Below, piece by piece: positions 52,531 to 60,302 of a stretch of 64,000 bases of DNA. This DNA is from an uncultured Bifidobacteriaceae bacterium (lineage in GTDB: Bacteria > Actinomycetota > Actinomycetes > Actinomycetales > Bifidobacteriaceae): assembly GCA_947253155.1 (NCBI GenBank), contig CAMXYK010000004.1:17355-81354 (forward strand). The letters run 5' to 3'. Under the pieces are notes generated by a model. The model was given only the letters and a program-made list of their open reading frames with translations, was not told where the DNA came from and made no database searches. The position numbers and the translations under genes are program-made. How positions within the stretch are numbered: the first letter of the stretch is position 1; every line of letters begins with the position of its first letter.

Positions 52531-52653
52531 TTGTCTCGTGTTTGGAGGGTTTTGGTTGGTGTGGGGCTCCAAATGCGGGGAAATTGTCTCGTGTTTGGAG
52601 GGTTTTGGTTGGTGTGGGGCTCCAAACGCGGGAAACTTGTCTCGCATTTGGAG
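52531..52653 (+). repeat. 53-bp tandem repeat, 2.3 copies
   Basis: Units begin at 52531, 52584 and 52637 with 'TTGTCTCG'. Each complete unit has TTTGGAG and CTCCAAA arms about 19 bases apart. The first two units are almost identical. The same TTTGGAG/CTCCAAA pairs flank repeat copy 1 near 9480 and 9625-9660. No ORF. Confidence 0.85.
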
Positions 52654-52904
52654 CGTGCGGCACAACGGTGTGTCGCGAGGAGAGGGGGAGTAAAAGGCTG
52701 ATTTTGCAAGGGTTTTGGGGTGAGTTGGGTAGTATGCGCGCGTTTCCTGAGAATTTTCTGAGAAAAATCTTTAAAATTCTTGAAATTGGCATTTTTTACG
52801 GTAAGTGCGTGCTATTTTCGTAGAATTTACGCTTATTTATGCAATTTCTGTAATATTTCCCATAAAATTTTCTATTTTTACTTTCTTTATCCGCGTGTTG
52901 GGGC

Positions 52905-52935
52905 TTGACTTTTGCGAACGGGGGGGGGGTATGTT
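52905..52935 (+). promoter_or_regulatory. Promoter with 10-G tract in its spacer (candidate phase-variable promoter)
   Basis: -35 TTGACT (52905-52910), a 19-base spacer, and -10 TATGTT (52930-52935). The last ten spacer bases, 52920-52929, are all G. Eight Gs would give the optimal 17-base spacer. The leader to the next ATG is ~110 bases, with hairpin CTATCGG/CCGATAG at 52944-52950 and 52965-52971. Confidence 0.65.
52920..52929 (+). repeat. Intergenic homopolymeric G tract (10 G)
   Basis: Longest G run in the window. It directly abuts the -10 element of the promoter of the downstream surface-protein gene. Confidence 0.9.
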
Positions 52936-53054
52936 GATAACAGCTATCGGACAGGACTATATGACCGATAGATGCTTGGAAGGCTTCTACACTACAAGCA
53001 CTTGATTTTTCCTTCGCGCAAAGCGTGTGAAGGAGAAGAAGAAAGGATAATATT

Positions 53055-55004
53055 ATGTTGAATAAGAAGGCTATCGCCGCATTCGCTGCTGGCGCCACCT
53101 TGCTTTCCGGCATGGCTTTTGCTGCTCCAGCATTCGTGTCTGCTCCAGCATTCGCTGATCAGACTCAGGCTAAGAAGCGTACTCTTGATGACATCAATAA
53201 TGAGATTAAAGATGCTCAGAAGGTACTTGATGATGCCAATGCTAAGGTTGAGGAAGCAAAGAAGACTGCTGCTGATTCCGATGCTGCTAAGTCTGCTGCT
53301 TTCACTGCCGACGCTCAGAAGGCTGTGAAGGAAGACGGTACTATCGCCGATCCTACCAATTATAAGCTTGACGGTGGCAAGGTTGTAAAGCAGGCTCAAG
53401 GCACTGATGAAGTTGTTGCTGCTGCTAACAAGTATCTTGATGCTAAGAAGAAGGCTGATGAGGATGATACTGCTGCAAAGAATGCTCCAACTAAGTACAA
53501 GGTTGCTGAAGCTCTTGCTAAGTTGAACTCTCTTCAGGAAGAGTTGAAGACCCGTCCTGAGACTGTGTCTTCCGGCGCTAAGGCTGAAGCTGCTAAGATC
53601 AAGGGCGAGCTTCCTGCTCTTAAGGCTAAGGTTGATGCCGCATTCCCAGCTTATGCCGCTGCTTATAATGCTCAGGATAAGGCTGATGAGGATCTTAAGG
53701 CTGCCAATAAGGCTAAGACGCTTTTCGAGGATAAGGCTTCTGATGAGCAGAAGGTTACTAAGGCTTATAAGAATGAGCTGAAGAAGTATGAGCTTGAGGT
53801 TGCTAAGGCTAAGAACGCTAAGGCTGCAGCTGCACGTAAGCTTAATGCTACTATGACTGTGTTCGATGCTGCTATGAAGGCTTATAACGATAAGCTTGCT
53901 AAGTATGCTGAGCAGTATGCTAAGCTTACTGATGCCGATAAGGTTGGCGTTGATACTGTAGAAGATCTCCGTTTGGATATGGCTGTTACCTACAATCCTA
54001 AGTTTTCTACTGGTGCTGGCGAGTCTGGCTCTGGTAGCGAAGGTGAAGGCGGTAGCGGTACCTCCACTAAGGTTGATTACAAGGCTGATGTTGCGTTCCT
54101 TAACACTGTTCGTAAGGATGCCAAGTCTGCTGCTGCTGATGTGAAGGCTGCTAATGAGGCTTTGGCTAAGTTTGCTAAGGCTAAGAAGGCTAATGATAAG
54201 GCTGCTATGAAGGCTGCTCTTAAGGAGATTCATACTCTTGCTGATGCTTTGAGGAATAAGAAGCATCCTAAGAAGTCTGCTCTTGAGCAGCTTCTTGATC
54301 CAGAGTCTGTTACTACCACCACTCCATTTGGTACTAACACTTTGTTCACCAACTACAAGGGCTTGTATGTTGAGCTTCTTGCTCACGGCTTGACTAACGT
54401 TCGTGCTTACAACGTTCTTCTTGACAAGCTTGAGTATGGTTTGCACAACGGTGGCTGGGAGAATGTTATTAAGAACTTCCCAGAGCATGATTTGACTGTT
54501 GAGAATACTTGCGGTTTCTTGGCTTCTCTTCGCGCTCAGCTTCGTAAGGCTGTAAAGCATTATGAGCATGTTCAGGCTGCTGTGAAGGATATTCAGGTTG
54601 AGCTTAAGGCTGATTACGATGAGGCTGTTGCTAAGCATCGTTGGGATGATGTTAAGGTCATCGAGTCCAAGATGGCTCAGGCTGGTGCCTTGATGGGTGC
54701 TGCTAACTCCAACCGTACTCGTGCTAAGGCTTTGTTGAACTCTGCTGATGATCACGCTGCTGATTTGCGTTGCGATACTCAGGCTAAGGATGTTCGTGCT
54801 GCTATGGATAAGGAGCCAAACTCCCCATTCAAGAAGCATGGTCAGAAGCATGATGCTCAGAAGCCAAACGCTCATAAGCCAAATGGTGGTGCTTCTGCTG
54901 GTAGCCACAAGCTCGGCAAGACCGGCGCAACTGTAGCTTTGGTTGCTGTTGCTGCTTCCGTGCTTGCTGGTATGGGTGCTGCTCTTCGCAAGATCCGTCA
55001 CTAA
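53055..55004 (+). CDS. Cell-wall-anchored coiled-coil surface protein
   Basis: A 649-residue predicted surface protein. The signal peptide covers residues 1-~34 ('KKAIAAFAAGATLLSGMAFAAPAF', cleavage near AFA-DQ). The mature part is Ala/Lys/Glu/Asp-rich helix with coiled-coil character, a Gly/Ser linker near residue 320 ('GAGESGSGSEGEGGSG'), and a second helical block. The C-terminus has LGKTG at 620-624, a hydrophobic span and a basic RKIRH tail, the layout of a sortase substrate with a non-LPXTG motif. Binding partner unknown. Codon use is very biased towards GCT/AAG, suggesting high expression. Its promoter carries a poly-G tract. Confidence 0.8.
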   Translation: MLNKKAIAAFAAGATLLSGMAFAAPAFVSAPAFADQTQAKKRTLDDINNEIKDAQKVLDDANAKVEEAKKTAADSDAAKSAAFTADAQKAVKEDGTIADPTNYKLDGGKVVKQAQGTDEVVAAANKYLDAKKKADEDDTAAKNAPTKYKVAEALAKLNSLQEELKTRPETVSSGAKAEAAKIKGELPALKAKVDAAFPAYAAAYNAQDKADEDLKAANKAKTLFEDKASDEQKVTKAYKNELKKYELEVAKAKNAKAAAARKLNATMTVFDAAMKAYNDKLAKYAEQYAKLTDADKVGVDTVEDLRLDMAVTYNPKFSTGAGESGSGSEGEGGSGTSTKVDYKADVAFLNTVRKDAKSAAADVKAANEALAKFAKAKKANDKAAMKAALKEIHTLADALRNKKHPKKSALEQLLDPESVTTTTPFGTNTLFTNYKGLYVELLAHGLTNVRAYNVLLDKLEYGLHNGGWENVIKNFPEHDLTVENTCGFLASLRAQLRKAVKHYEHVQAAVKDIQVELKADYDEAVAKHRWDDVKVIESKMAQAGALMGAANSNRTRAKALLNSADDHAADLRCDTQAKDVRAAMDKEPNSPFKKHGQKHDAQKPNAHKPNGGASAGSHKLGKTGATVALVAVAASVLAGMGAALRKIRH

Positions 55005-55059
55005 GCTTACTGCAAAAGCTAATAAAAAATAAAAATAATAATGCACATTAGTGCATTGT

Positions 55060-55093
55060 GGTGAGCGTACCTTTGGGTGCGCTCACCATCTTT
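55060..55093 (+). terminator. Hairpin terminator after the surface protein
   Basis: GGTGAGCG (55060-55067) pairs with CGCTCACC (55080-55087), followed by ATCTTT. A smaller ATGCAC/GTGCAT hairpin sits just before it (55041-55056). Confidence 0.75.
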
Positions 55094-55285
55094 AGACTTC
55101 CACTCAGCGCATAGCTTGAGATTAAAGCTTAAGCTGTGATTTTCATCGCTGGTTTTATGCAAGTTTTTACTGTTTTGCCAATTTCCTTTTTTCGCAGTAA
55201 AAATAAGCGTTTAATTTTGCGAATCGTTTGCTGAGTGTGGTAACGGTGCTGTTTTTGCTAGGGACAGTAATGGCACTGGGATTTC

Positions 55286-55344
55286 AAGGGCTTGAAGAAA
55301 GAATTGCTACTAGGAGCATTCTTCTCCAAGCCCTTTATTATTTT
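55286..55344. terminator. Long hairpin, possible terminator
   Basis: AAGGGCTTG (55286-55294) pairs with CAAGCCCTT (55327-55335), extended inward by AGAAAGAAT / ATTCTTCT with small bulges, followed by TATTATTTT. The other ~330 bases of this intergenic region show nothing I can name, and no gene between them would need this terminator. Confidence 0.6.
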
Positions 55345-55426
55345 CGAATGTAAAAAGCAGTCGCAGCAAACAGTGTAGAATAAAAAAATATAAAACTTAG
55401 AGTTAGCACAAAGGAGCAGCCGGCGC

Positions 55427-57253
55427 ATGTACGTCAACCCAAATCAACGCAAAGACGCGAGCAACGTGCGCTGGGTGTTGCAATATTGCAAGCCAGACAT
55501 GTGGAGAGTAGGCGTATCGCTTGCACTTTTTACAATTAACGACACAATGGCAATGACAATGCCGCTGCTTTCGGGCTTTATTGTGGACAAAATCATTATT
55601 GGCAAACAGCATAATCTACTTATAAGCGTATGCGTTTTAATGGTTGCAATGATGATTATTCGCGTCGGCTCAAGATACATTTACCAGCTTCAAATGGAAA
55701 GATTCGGCCAAAACGCCGTGTACCGCCTTGTAAGCGACGAGTACGAAAAGCTGCACTCTTTGGACTTCACGTACTTTAATCACACGCGCACAGGCGATAT
55801 TATGAGCCGAATGACGTCGGATACGGATGCGATTCGCCATATTCTAAGCTGGGTTTCGTATATGGCTTTAGATTGCGTAGTAATGTTCGTGCTTGCGCTA
55901 GTAATAATGTTTTCAATCCAATGGCAGCTTGCTTTAGCGCTTATGTCAATAACGCCATTCTTGTTCATGCTTGCAAGAGTTATGGGCAAAAAAGCTAGGC
56001 CAAAATTCCTTGCAATTCGCGAATCCTTCGCACGCATGAACTCAATGGTAGAAGAAAATATTGAAGGAAACCGCGTAGTAAAAGCCTTCGTGCGTGAGCC
56101 TTACGAAACCAAAAAATTCGACGAATGCAACGAAGACTACTTTAAACGAAATATTACGCTTGCAAAAAACACGCAAAAATACATGCCGTGGCTTGACGGC
56201 ATGGGCTTTGTGCTAGAGCTTATAACAGTAGGCTTCGGCGGATGGCTCGTTTTAAACGGCAGCATGACCTTAGGCACATTCGTTACTTTTAACAGCTTCC
56301 TTTGGATGCTTCATATGCCTGTTAGAATGGTGGGCTGGCTTATTAACGACTGGCAGCGTTTTAACGCAGGATGCGTTAATATTCGAAAGCTTCTTACGCA
56401 AGAATCGCATATTAATCTTCCAAAAGAAGCGGACGCAAGCGCAAAAGTAAAAGGCGAAATCACTTTTGAGCATGTTGATTTTGCATTCCCGGACGATCAA
56501 GACTCGCCAATCTTAAAAAATATTGATTTACGTGTTCCTGCAGGAAGCAAACTTGGCATTCTTGGCGAAACGGGAGCCGGAAAATCAACTCTTGTAAGTC
56601 TTATTGCAAGATTCTACGACCCTACGCGTGGCCGCGTTTTAGTCGACGGAAAAGACGTGCGCGAATGGCCGCTAGAAACTTTACGAAACGAAGTTAGCAT
56701 AGTAGCGCAGGAAACTTTCCTATTTTCGGACACGATTGCAGGAAATATTGGCTTTGGTTTGCTTCAAAATAAAGAAAATTGCAAAGAAAATTGCAAAGAA
56801 TTAGACGATACGATTCGCAGAATGGCAAGAATCGCAGCAGCTGACGATTTTATTATGAGCATGCCAGAAGGCTACGAAACAGTAGTAGGAGAGCGCGGAG
56901 TTGGTCTTTCTGGCGGCCAAAAGCAAAGGCTTAGCTTAGCGCGCGCTTTAGCAAATAACCCAGCAATCTTAATTATGGACGACACAACTTCGGCTGTAGA
57001 TATGGAAACAGAAGAACATATTCAGCAGGAGCTAAAGAAACTCGACGGCACGCGCACCGTAATCACTATTGCGCACAGAATCTCATCCGTAAAAGATGCA
57101 GACATGATTGTTGTGCTAGATCACGGAAAAATCGTAGAGCGCGGCACTCACGCAGAACTTGTGGCTCAGCATGGAAGATACTGGGAGATTTACAGAAAGC
57201 AGCTGGGCTTGCAAAGCGGCAAATCTGCAGGATTCGAAACGAAGGGGGAGTAG
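55427..57253 (+). CDS. ABC exporter half-transporter with degenerate ATP site
   Basis: A 608-residue type IV ABC exporter: a six-helix membrane domain ('NDTMAMTMPLLSGFIVDKIIIG' onward) then an ATPase domain. Walker A is 'GILGETGAGKSTL' and the signature 'GLSGGQKQRLSLARAL'. Walker B is 'AILIMDDTTSAVD', where Asp replaces the catalytic Glu. This is the pattern of the degenerate partner in heterodimeric exporters such as BmrC/BmrD. SD AAAGGAG lies upstream. The next gene starts 2 bases after its stop. Substrate unknown (drug, lipid or peptide). Confidence 0.92.
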   Translation: MYVNPNQRKDASNVRWVLQYCKPDMWRVGVSLALFTINDTMAMTMPLLSGFIVDKIIIGKQHNLLISVCVLMVAMMIIRVGSRYIYQLQMERFGQNAVYRLVSDEYEKLHSLDFTYFNHTRTGDIMSRMTSDTDAIRHILSWVSYMALDCVVMFVLALVIMFSIQWQLALALMSITPFLFMLARVMGKKARPKFLAIRESFARMNSMVEENIEGNRVVKAFVREPYETKKFDECNEDYFKRNITLAKNTQKYMPWLDGMGFVLELITVGFGGWLVLNGSMTLGTFVTFNSFLWMLHMPVRMVGWLINDWQRFNAGCVNIRKLLTQESHINLPKEADASAKVKGEITFEHVDFAFPDDQDSPILKNIDLRVPAGSKLGILGETGAGKSTLVSLIARFYDPTRGRVLVDGKDVREWPLETLRNEVSIVAQETFLFSDTIAGNIGFGLLQNKENCKENCKELDDTIRRMARIAAADDFIMSMPEGYETVVGERGVGLSGGQKQRLSLARALANNPAILIMDDTTSAVDMETEEHIQQELKKLDGTRTVITIAHRISSVKDADMIVVLDHGKIVERGTHAELVAQHGRYWEIYRKQLGLQSGKSAGFETKGE

Positions 57254-57255
57254 GC

Positions 57256-59052
57256 ATGGCGCAACGAAACACTTATCGCGAAGACGAAGAACAAGAAGAG
57301 CATGTGAACGTGCATGAGCTTATGCGCGTTAAAAAATACATGAAGCCGTACGCAACTAAACTCCTACTCGTAATCTTGGTAGTTATAAGCGGCAGCATAA
57401 TTATGACGGCAATGCCAATGATTACAAAAATGCTAATCGACGTAGTATTGCCGCATAAAAACTACACGTACCTTTACGCAATTATTGCGGTTTTTATGGT
57501 GCTTATTGTGCTGTACGAGTTGGGATTAGCATACAGAACGCTTGCAATTACGCGCATTGGGCAGATGATAATTAGAGATATGCGCCGCGATATTTTTACG
57601 CACGTACAGTCGTTATCTTTTGATTATTTTGATTCGCGCCCGCACGGAAAGATTCTGATTCGCATAGTAAACTACATCAACACGCTTTCGGATACGCTTT
57701 CTTCGGGATTTATTAACGTATTTTCCGACGTTTTTGTGCTGATTATTACGCTAATAACAATGTTCGTTATAGATTGGCGAATGGCGTTGTGGAGCCTGGC
57801 GCTATTTCCAATATTCATAATTTGGACGCGCACTTTGCAAATTTTGCAACGAAAAGCGTCTAAAAAACTATCAAATAAGCAAAGTAATTTAAACGCGTAC
57901 TTGCACGAATCAATCGCAGGCGTAAAAACAACGCAAACTTTTGCGCGAGAAGCTACAGCATACGCTACTTTCCAAGAGCAACAAGCAGAAGTAAGAAGCG
58001 CTTGGATGCGAAACGTTAGAGTGCAAATGTTACTTTGGCCGGGAGCTTCAATTATTGAAACCGCAGCAATAGCACTTTTGTACTACGTTGGAGTGTCGAA
58101 TTTAGGCGGAATGAACGTGAGTACTGGAACGCTTATAGCATTCGTATGGTATTCGACTACTTTTTGGGATCCGGTAGTAAATATTGGAAACTTTTACACG
58201 CAGCTCGTAACATGCTCAGTTTATTTGGAGCGAATTTTTGAAACTTTAAGAATTAAGCCGAATATTGTAGATAATCCGGATGCTATTCAATTGCCGCAAA
58301 TTCGTGGAAAAGTTGACGTAAACGACGTTGTGTTCCGTTACGAAGAAGGCGGAAGGCCGATTTTGAACCTGGTTGATTTGCACGTGTCGCCGGGGCAAAC
58401 CGTTGCTTTAGTGGGGCCGACGGGCGCCGGAAAAACGACGCTAGTAAACCTTCTATCCAGATTCTACGATGTTTCAGAAGGTTCGATTACTATAGACGGC
58501 CACGACGTGCGCTCAGTAACCTTAAACTCACTTCGCAAACAAATGGGCGTAATGCTGCAAGATAGCTTTATTTTCAGCGGAACTGTGCGCGAAAACATTC
58601 GTTACGGAAAACTCGACGCAACTGACGAAGAAATTGAGGCTGCAGCTCGAACTGTTCACGCGCACGAATTTATTAGCGAAATGGAAAAAGGCTACGACAC
58701 TGAAATTGAAGAGCGAGGATCCACGCTTTCGGCGGGACAAAGGCAGCTCATATCGTTCGCGCGCGTGCTTTTAGCAGATCCTAGAATTTTAATTCTCGAC
58801 GAAGCAACCAGCAATATTGACACGCGTACGGAAGAAGCGCTGCAAGCGGGATTAGCGCAGCTGCTTAAAAATCGCACGTCTTTCGTAATTGCGCACAGGC
58901 TGTCAACTATTGAAAAAGCCGACTTGATTTGCGTAATCGACCACGGGCAAATAATAGAACGCGGCACGCACGCGGAGCTTATGGCGGAAAAAGGCGCTTA
59001 CTATCGTCTTGTGGAATCGCAATATGCGGCGATTCGGCAGTCGGTTGCGTAA
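57256..59052 (+). CDS. ABC exporter half-transporter, catalytic partner
   Basis: A 598-residue ABC exporter. The membrane domain runs from 'KKYMKPYATKLLLVILVVISGSIIMTAMPMI'. The ATPase domain has 'LVGPTGAGKTTLVNLL', signature 'TLSAGQRQLISFARVL' and a complete Walker B 'ILILDEATSNID' with catalytic Glu, plus 'IAHRLSTIEKAD'. With the preceding gene it most likely forms a heterodimeric multidrug or lipid exporter. Confidence 0.93.
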   Translation: MAQRNTYREDEEQEEHVNVHELMRVKKYMKPYATKLLLVILVVISGSIIMTAMPMITKMLIDVVLPHKNYTYLYAIIAVFMVLIVLYELGLAYRTLAITRIGQMIIRDMRRDIFTHVQSLSFDYFDSRPHGKILIRIVNYINTLSDTLSSGFINVFSDVFVLIITLITMFVIDWRMALWSLALFPIFIIWTRTLQILQRKASKKLSNKQSNLNAYLHESIAGVKTTQTFAREATAYATFQEQQAEVRSAWMRNVRVQMLLWPGASIIETAAIALLYYVGVSNLGGMNVSTGTLIAFVWYSTTFWDPVVNIGNFYTQLVTCSVYLERIFETLRIKPNIVDNPDAIQLPQIRGKVDVNDVVFRYEEGGRPILNLVDLHVSPGQTVALVGPTGAGKTTLVNLLSRFYDVSEGSITIDGHDVRSVTLNSLRKQMGVMLQDSFIFSGTVRENIRYGKLDATDEEIEAAARTVHAHEFISEMEKGYDTEIEERGSTLSAGQRQLISFARVLLADPRILILDEATSNIDTRTEEALQAGLAQLLKNRTSFVIAHRLSTIEKADLICVIDHGQIIERGTHAELMAEKGAYYRLVESQYAAIRQSVA

Positions 59053-59123
59053 GTGGTTGCGTAAGTTTGATTGTAGCTGCTTCAAAAATAGCGACTACGC
59101 AAATAGCGACTACACTAGTGAGT

Positions 59124-60104
59124 ATGAGTAAACATCATCGCGAACACAATTGGGCGCCGGCTTTAAACGCAGAATCTGCAATATGGGAAAATCTTCTAAA
59201 AGAAGGTGTAACAATTGCGGACGACCACACGCATATGCTAAGCGTTGTTGACTTTGCGCATAATCTAAACCAAGAATTAGCCGAAAAAGGGCGCGACTTA
59301 ATAGCTGAACCAAGCGCAGACGACTTAGTTAAGCAAGCAAAATCTGCAGGAGTTGCGCACATGCTAGAAGTGGGTTGCGAATACCCAGACTGGCAGGCGA
59401 CGATTGAATTCGCTCAATCACACCAAGACTCAGTTCGCGCAGCAATCGCAATACACCCAAACGAAGCAGTTTTGCACGGGCATAGAGGAGCTGAAGGCCC
59501 CGACGGATTGCCAATAGTTTACAAACCGTACCACGATATTCCATTCGACGAAGCAATGCAACACTTGCGCTCGCTAGTAATTGAGCATCCAAAAGAAGTA
59601 GTTGCAATAGGCGAAACAGGCTTAGACTATTTCCGTACAGGAGAGGCGGCTAGACTAGCCCAACGCAACGCTTTTCGAGATCATATTGCGCTAGCAAAAG
59701 AATTAAACTTGCCTTTGCAAATACACGACCGCGACGCTCACGAAGACGTAGTAAAAGTCTTACTTAAAGATGGAGCGCCGGAGCGAACAATATTCCACAG
59801 CTACGCAGGCGGAGTGGAATTAGCTGAAATTATAAAAAAGCACGGCTGGTACGCAAGTTTTTCCGGAACCGTAAGTTACAAAGTCAACGAAGAATTGCGC
59901 AAATCTGCCGAAATTATTGGCGAAAATCACATAACCGTCGAAACGGACGCGCCATACTTAACGCCAATGCCGTATAGAGGGCGGCCAAACGCGCCTTATA
60001 TGGTGCCGTACACGCTGGAAACACTTGCGCAAGTATTAAATATATCCTTAGAACATGCGGCGCGAATTACGCGCGAAAATACGCGAAAAATATACGGTTT
60101 TTAG
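59124..60104 (+). CDS. tatD: TatD-family metal-dependent DNase
   Basis: A 326-residue TIM-barrel hydrolase. Metal ligands are 'ADDHTHML' near residue 35, 'AIGETGLDYFR', 'QIHDRDAHEDV', 'FHSYAGGVE' and 'VETDAPYLTP'. TatD proteins are 3'-5' nucleases or related hydrolases. The N-terminal ~30 residues extend the family domain. The ATG at 59124 is supported by the protein family start; the frame continues upstream to 58929 inside the ABC gene. No strong SD; a leaderless start is possible. Confidence 0.9.
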   Translation: MSKHHREHNWAPALNAESAIWENLLKEGVTIADDHTHMLSVVDFAHNLNQELAEKGRDLIAEPSADDLVKQAKSAGVAHMLEVGCEYPDWQATIEFAQSHQDSVRAAIAIHPNEAVLHGHRGAEGPDGLPIVYKPYHDIPFDEAMQHLRSLVIEHPKEVVAIGETGLDYFRTGEAARLAQRNAFRDHIALAKELNLPLQIHDRDAHEDVVKVLLKDGAPERTIFHSYAGGVELAEIIKKHGWYASFSGTVSYKVNEELRKSAEIIGENHITVETDAPYLTPMPYRGRPNAPYMVPYTLETLAQVLNISLEHAARITRENTRKIYGF

Positions 60105-60177
60105 AATTTTTATAACATAATTTTTAGAAATTTTTAGCAGTTTTTTAGCATGATTTAAGTACGATTTAGTGCGCTTT

Positions 60178-60207
60178 TTGCACTATATAGCTATTATTGT
60201 ATACAAT
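60178..60207 (+). promoter_or_regulatory. kup promoter
   Basis: TTGCAC (60178-60183), 18 bases, TACAAT (60202-60207). The -10 lies in the palindrome ATTGTATACAAT (60196-60207), which might bind a regulator. Confidence 0.5.
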
Positions 60208-60237
60208 ATCCAAGTACGGAAATAAAACTGTGAAGGC

Positions 60238-60282
60238 GTGAGGTTTATGCGACTTCTTGTTGGCACCAAGAAGAAACCTTAC
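60238..60282 (+). promoter_or_regulatory. Strong two-part hairpin in the kup leader
   Basis: 60238-60246 (GTGAGGTTT) pairs with 60274-60282 (AAACCTTAC; one G-T pair). Inside, after a 6-base bulge, CTTCTTG (60253-60259) pairs with CAAGAAG (60267-60273) with a 7-base loop. The SD GGAGGA begins 5 bases later. It may control kup translation or stability; no known riboswitch motif was recognised. Confidence 0.6.
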
Positions 60283-60302
60283 CTATGGAGGAACAATTAA
60301 GC

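Noticed and set aside
52992..55046. 684-residue open frame on the minus strand opposite the second surface protein
   Set aside because: It is a by-product of the strong GCT/AAG/GAT codon bias of the real gene. The translation is Ser/Leu/Ile low complexity with no domain, and the plus-strand protein has a signal peptide and sorting signal.
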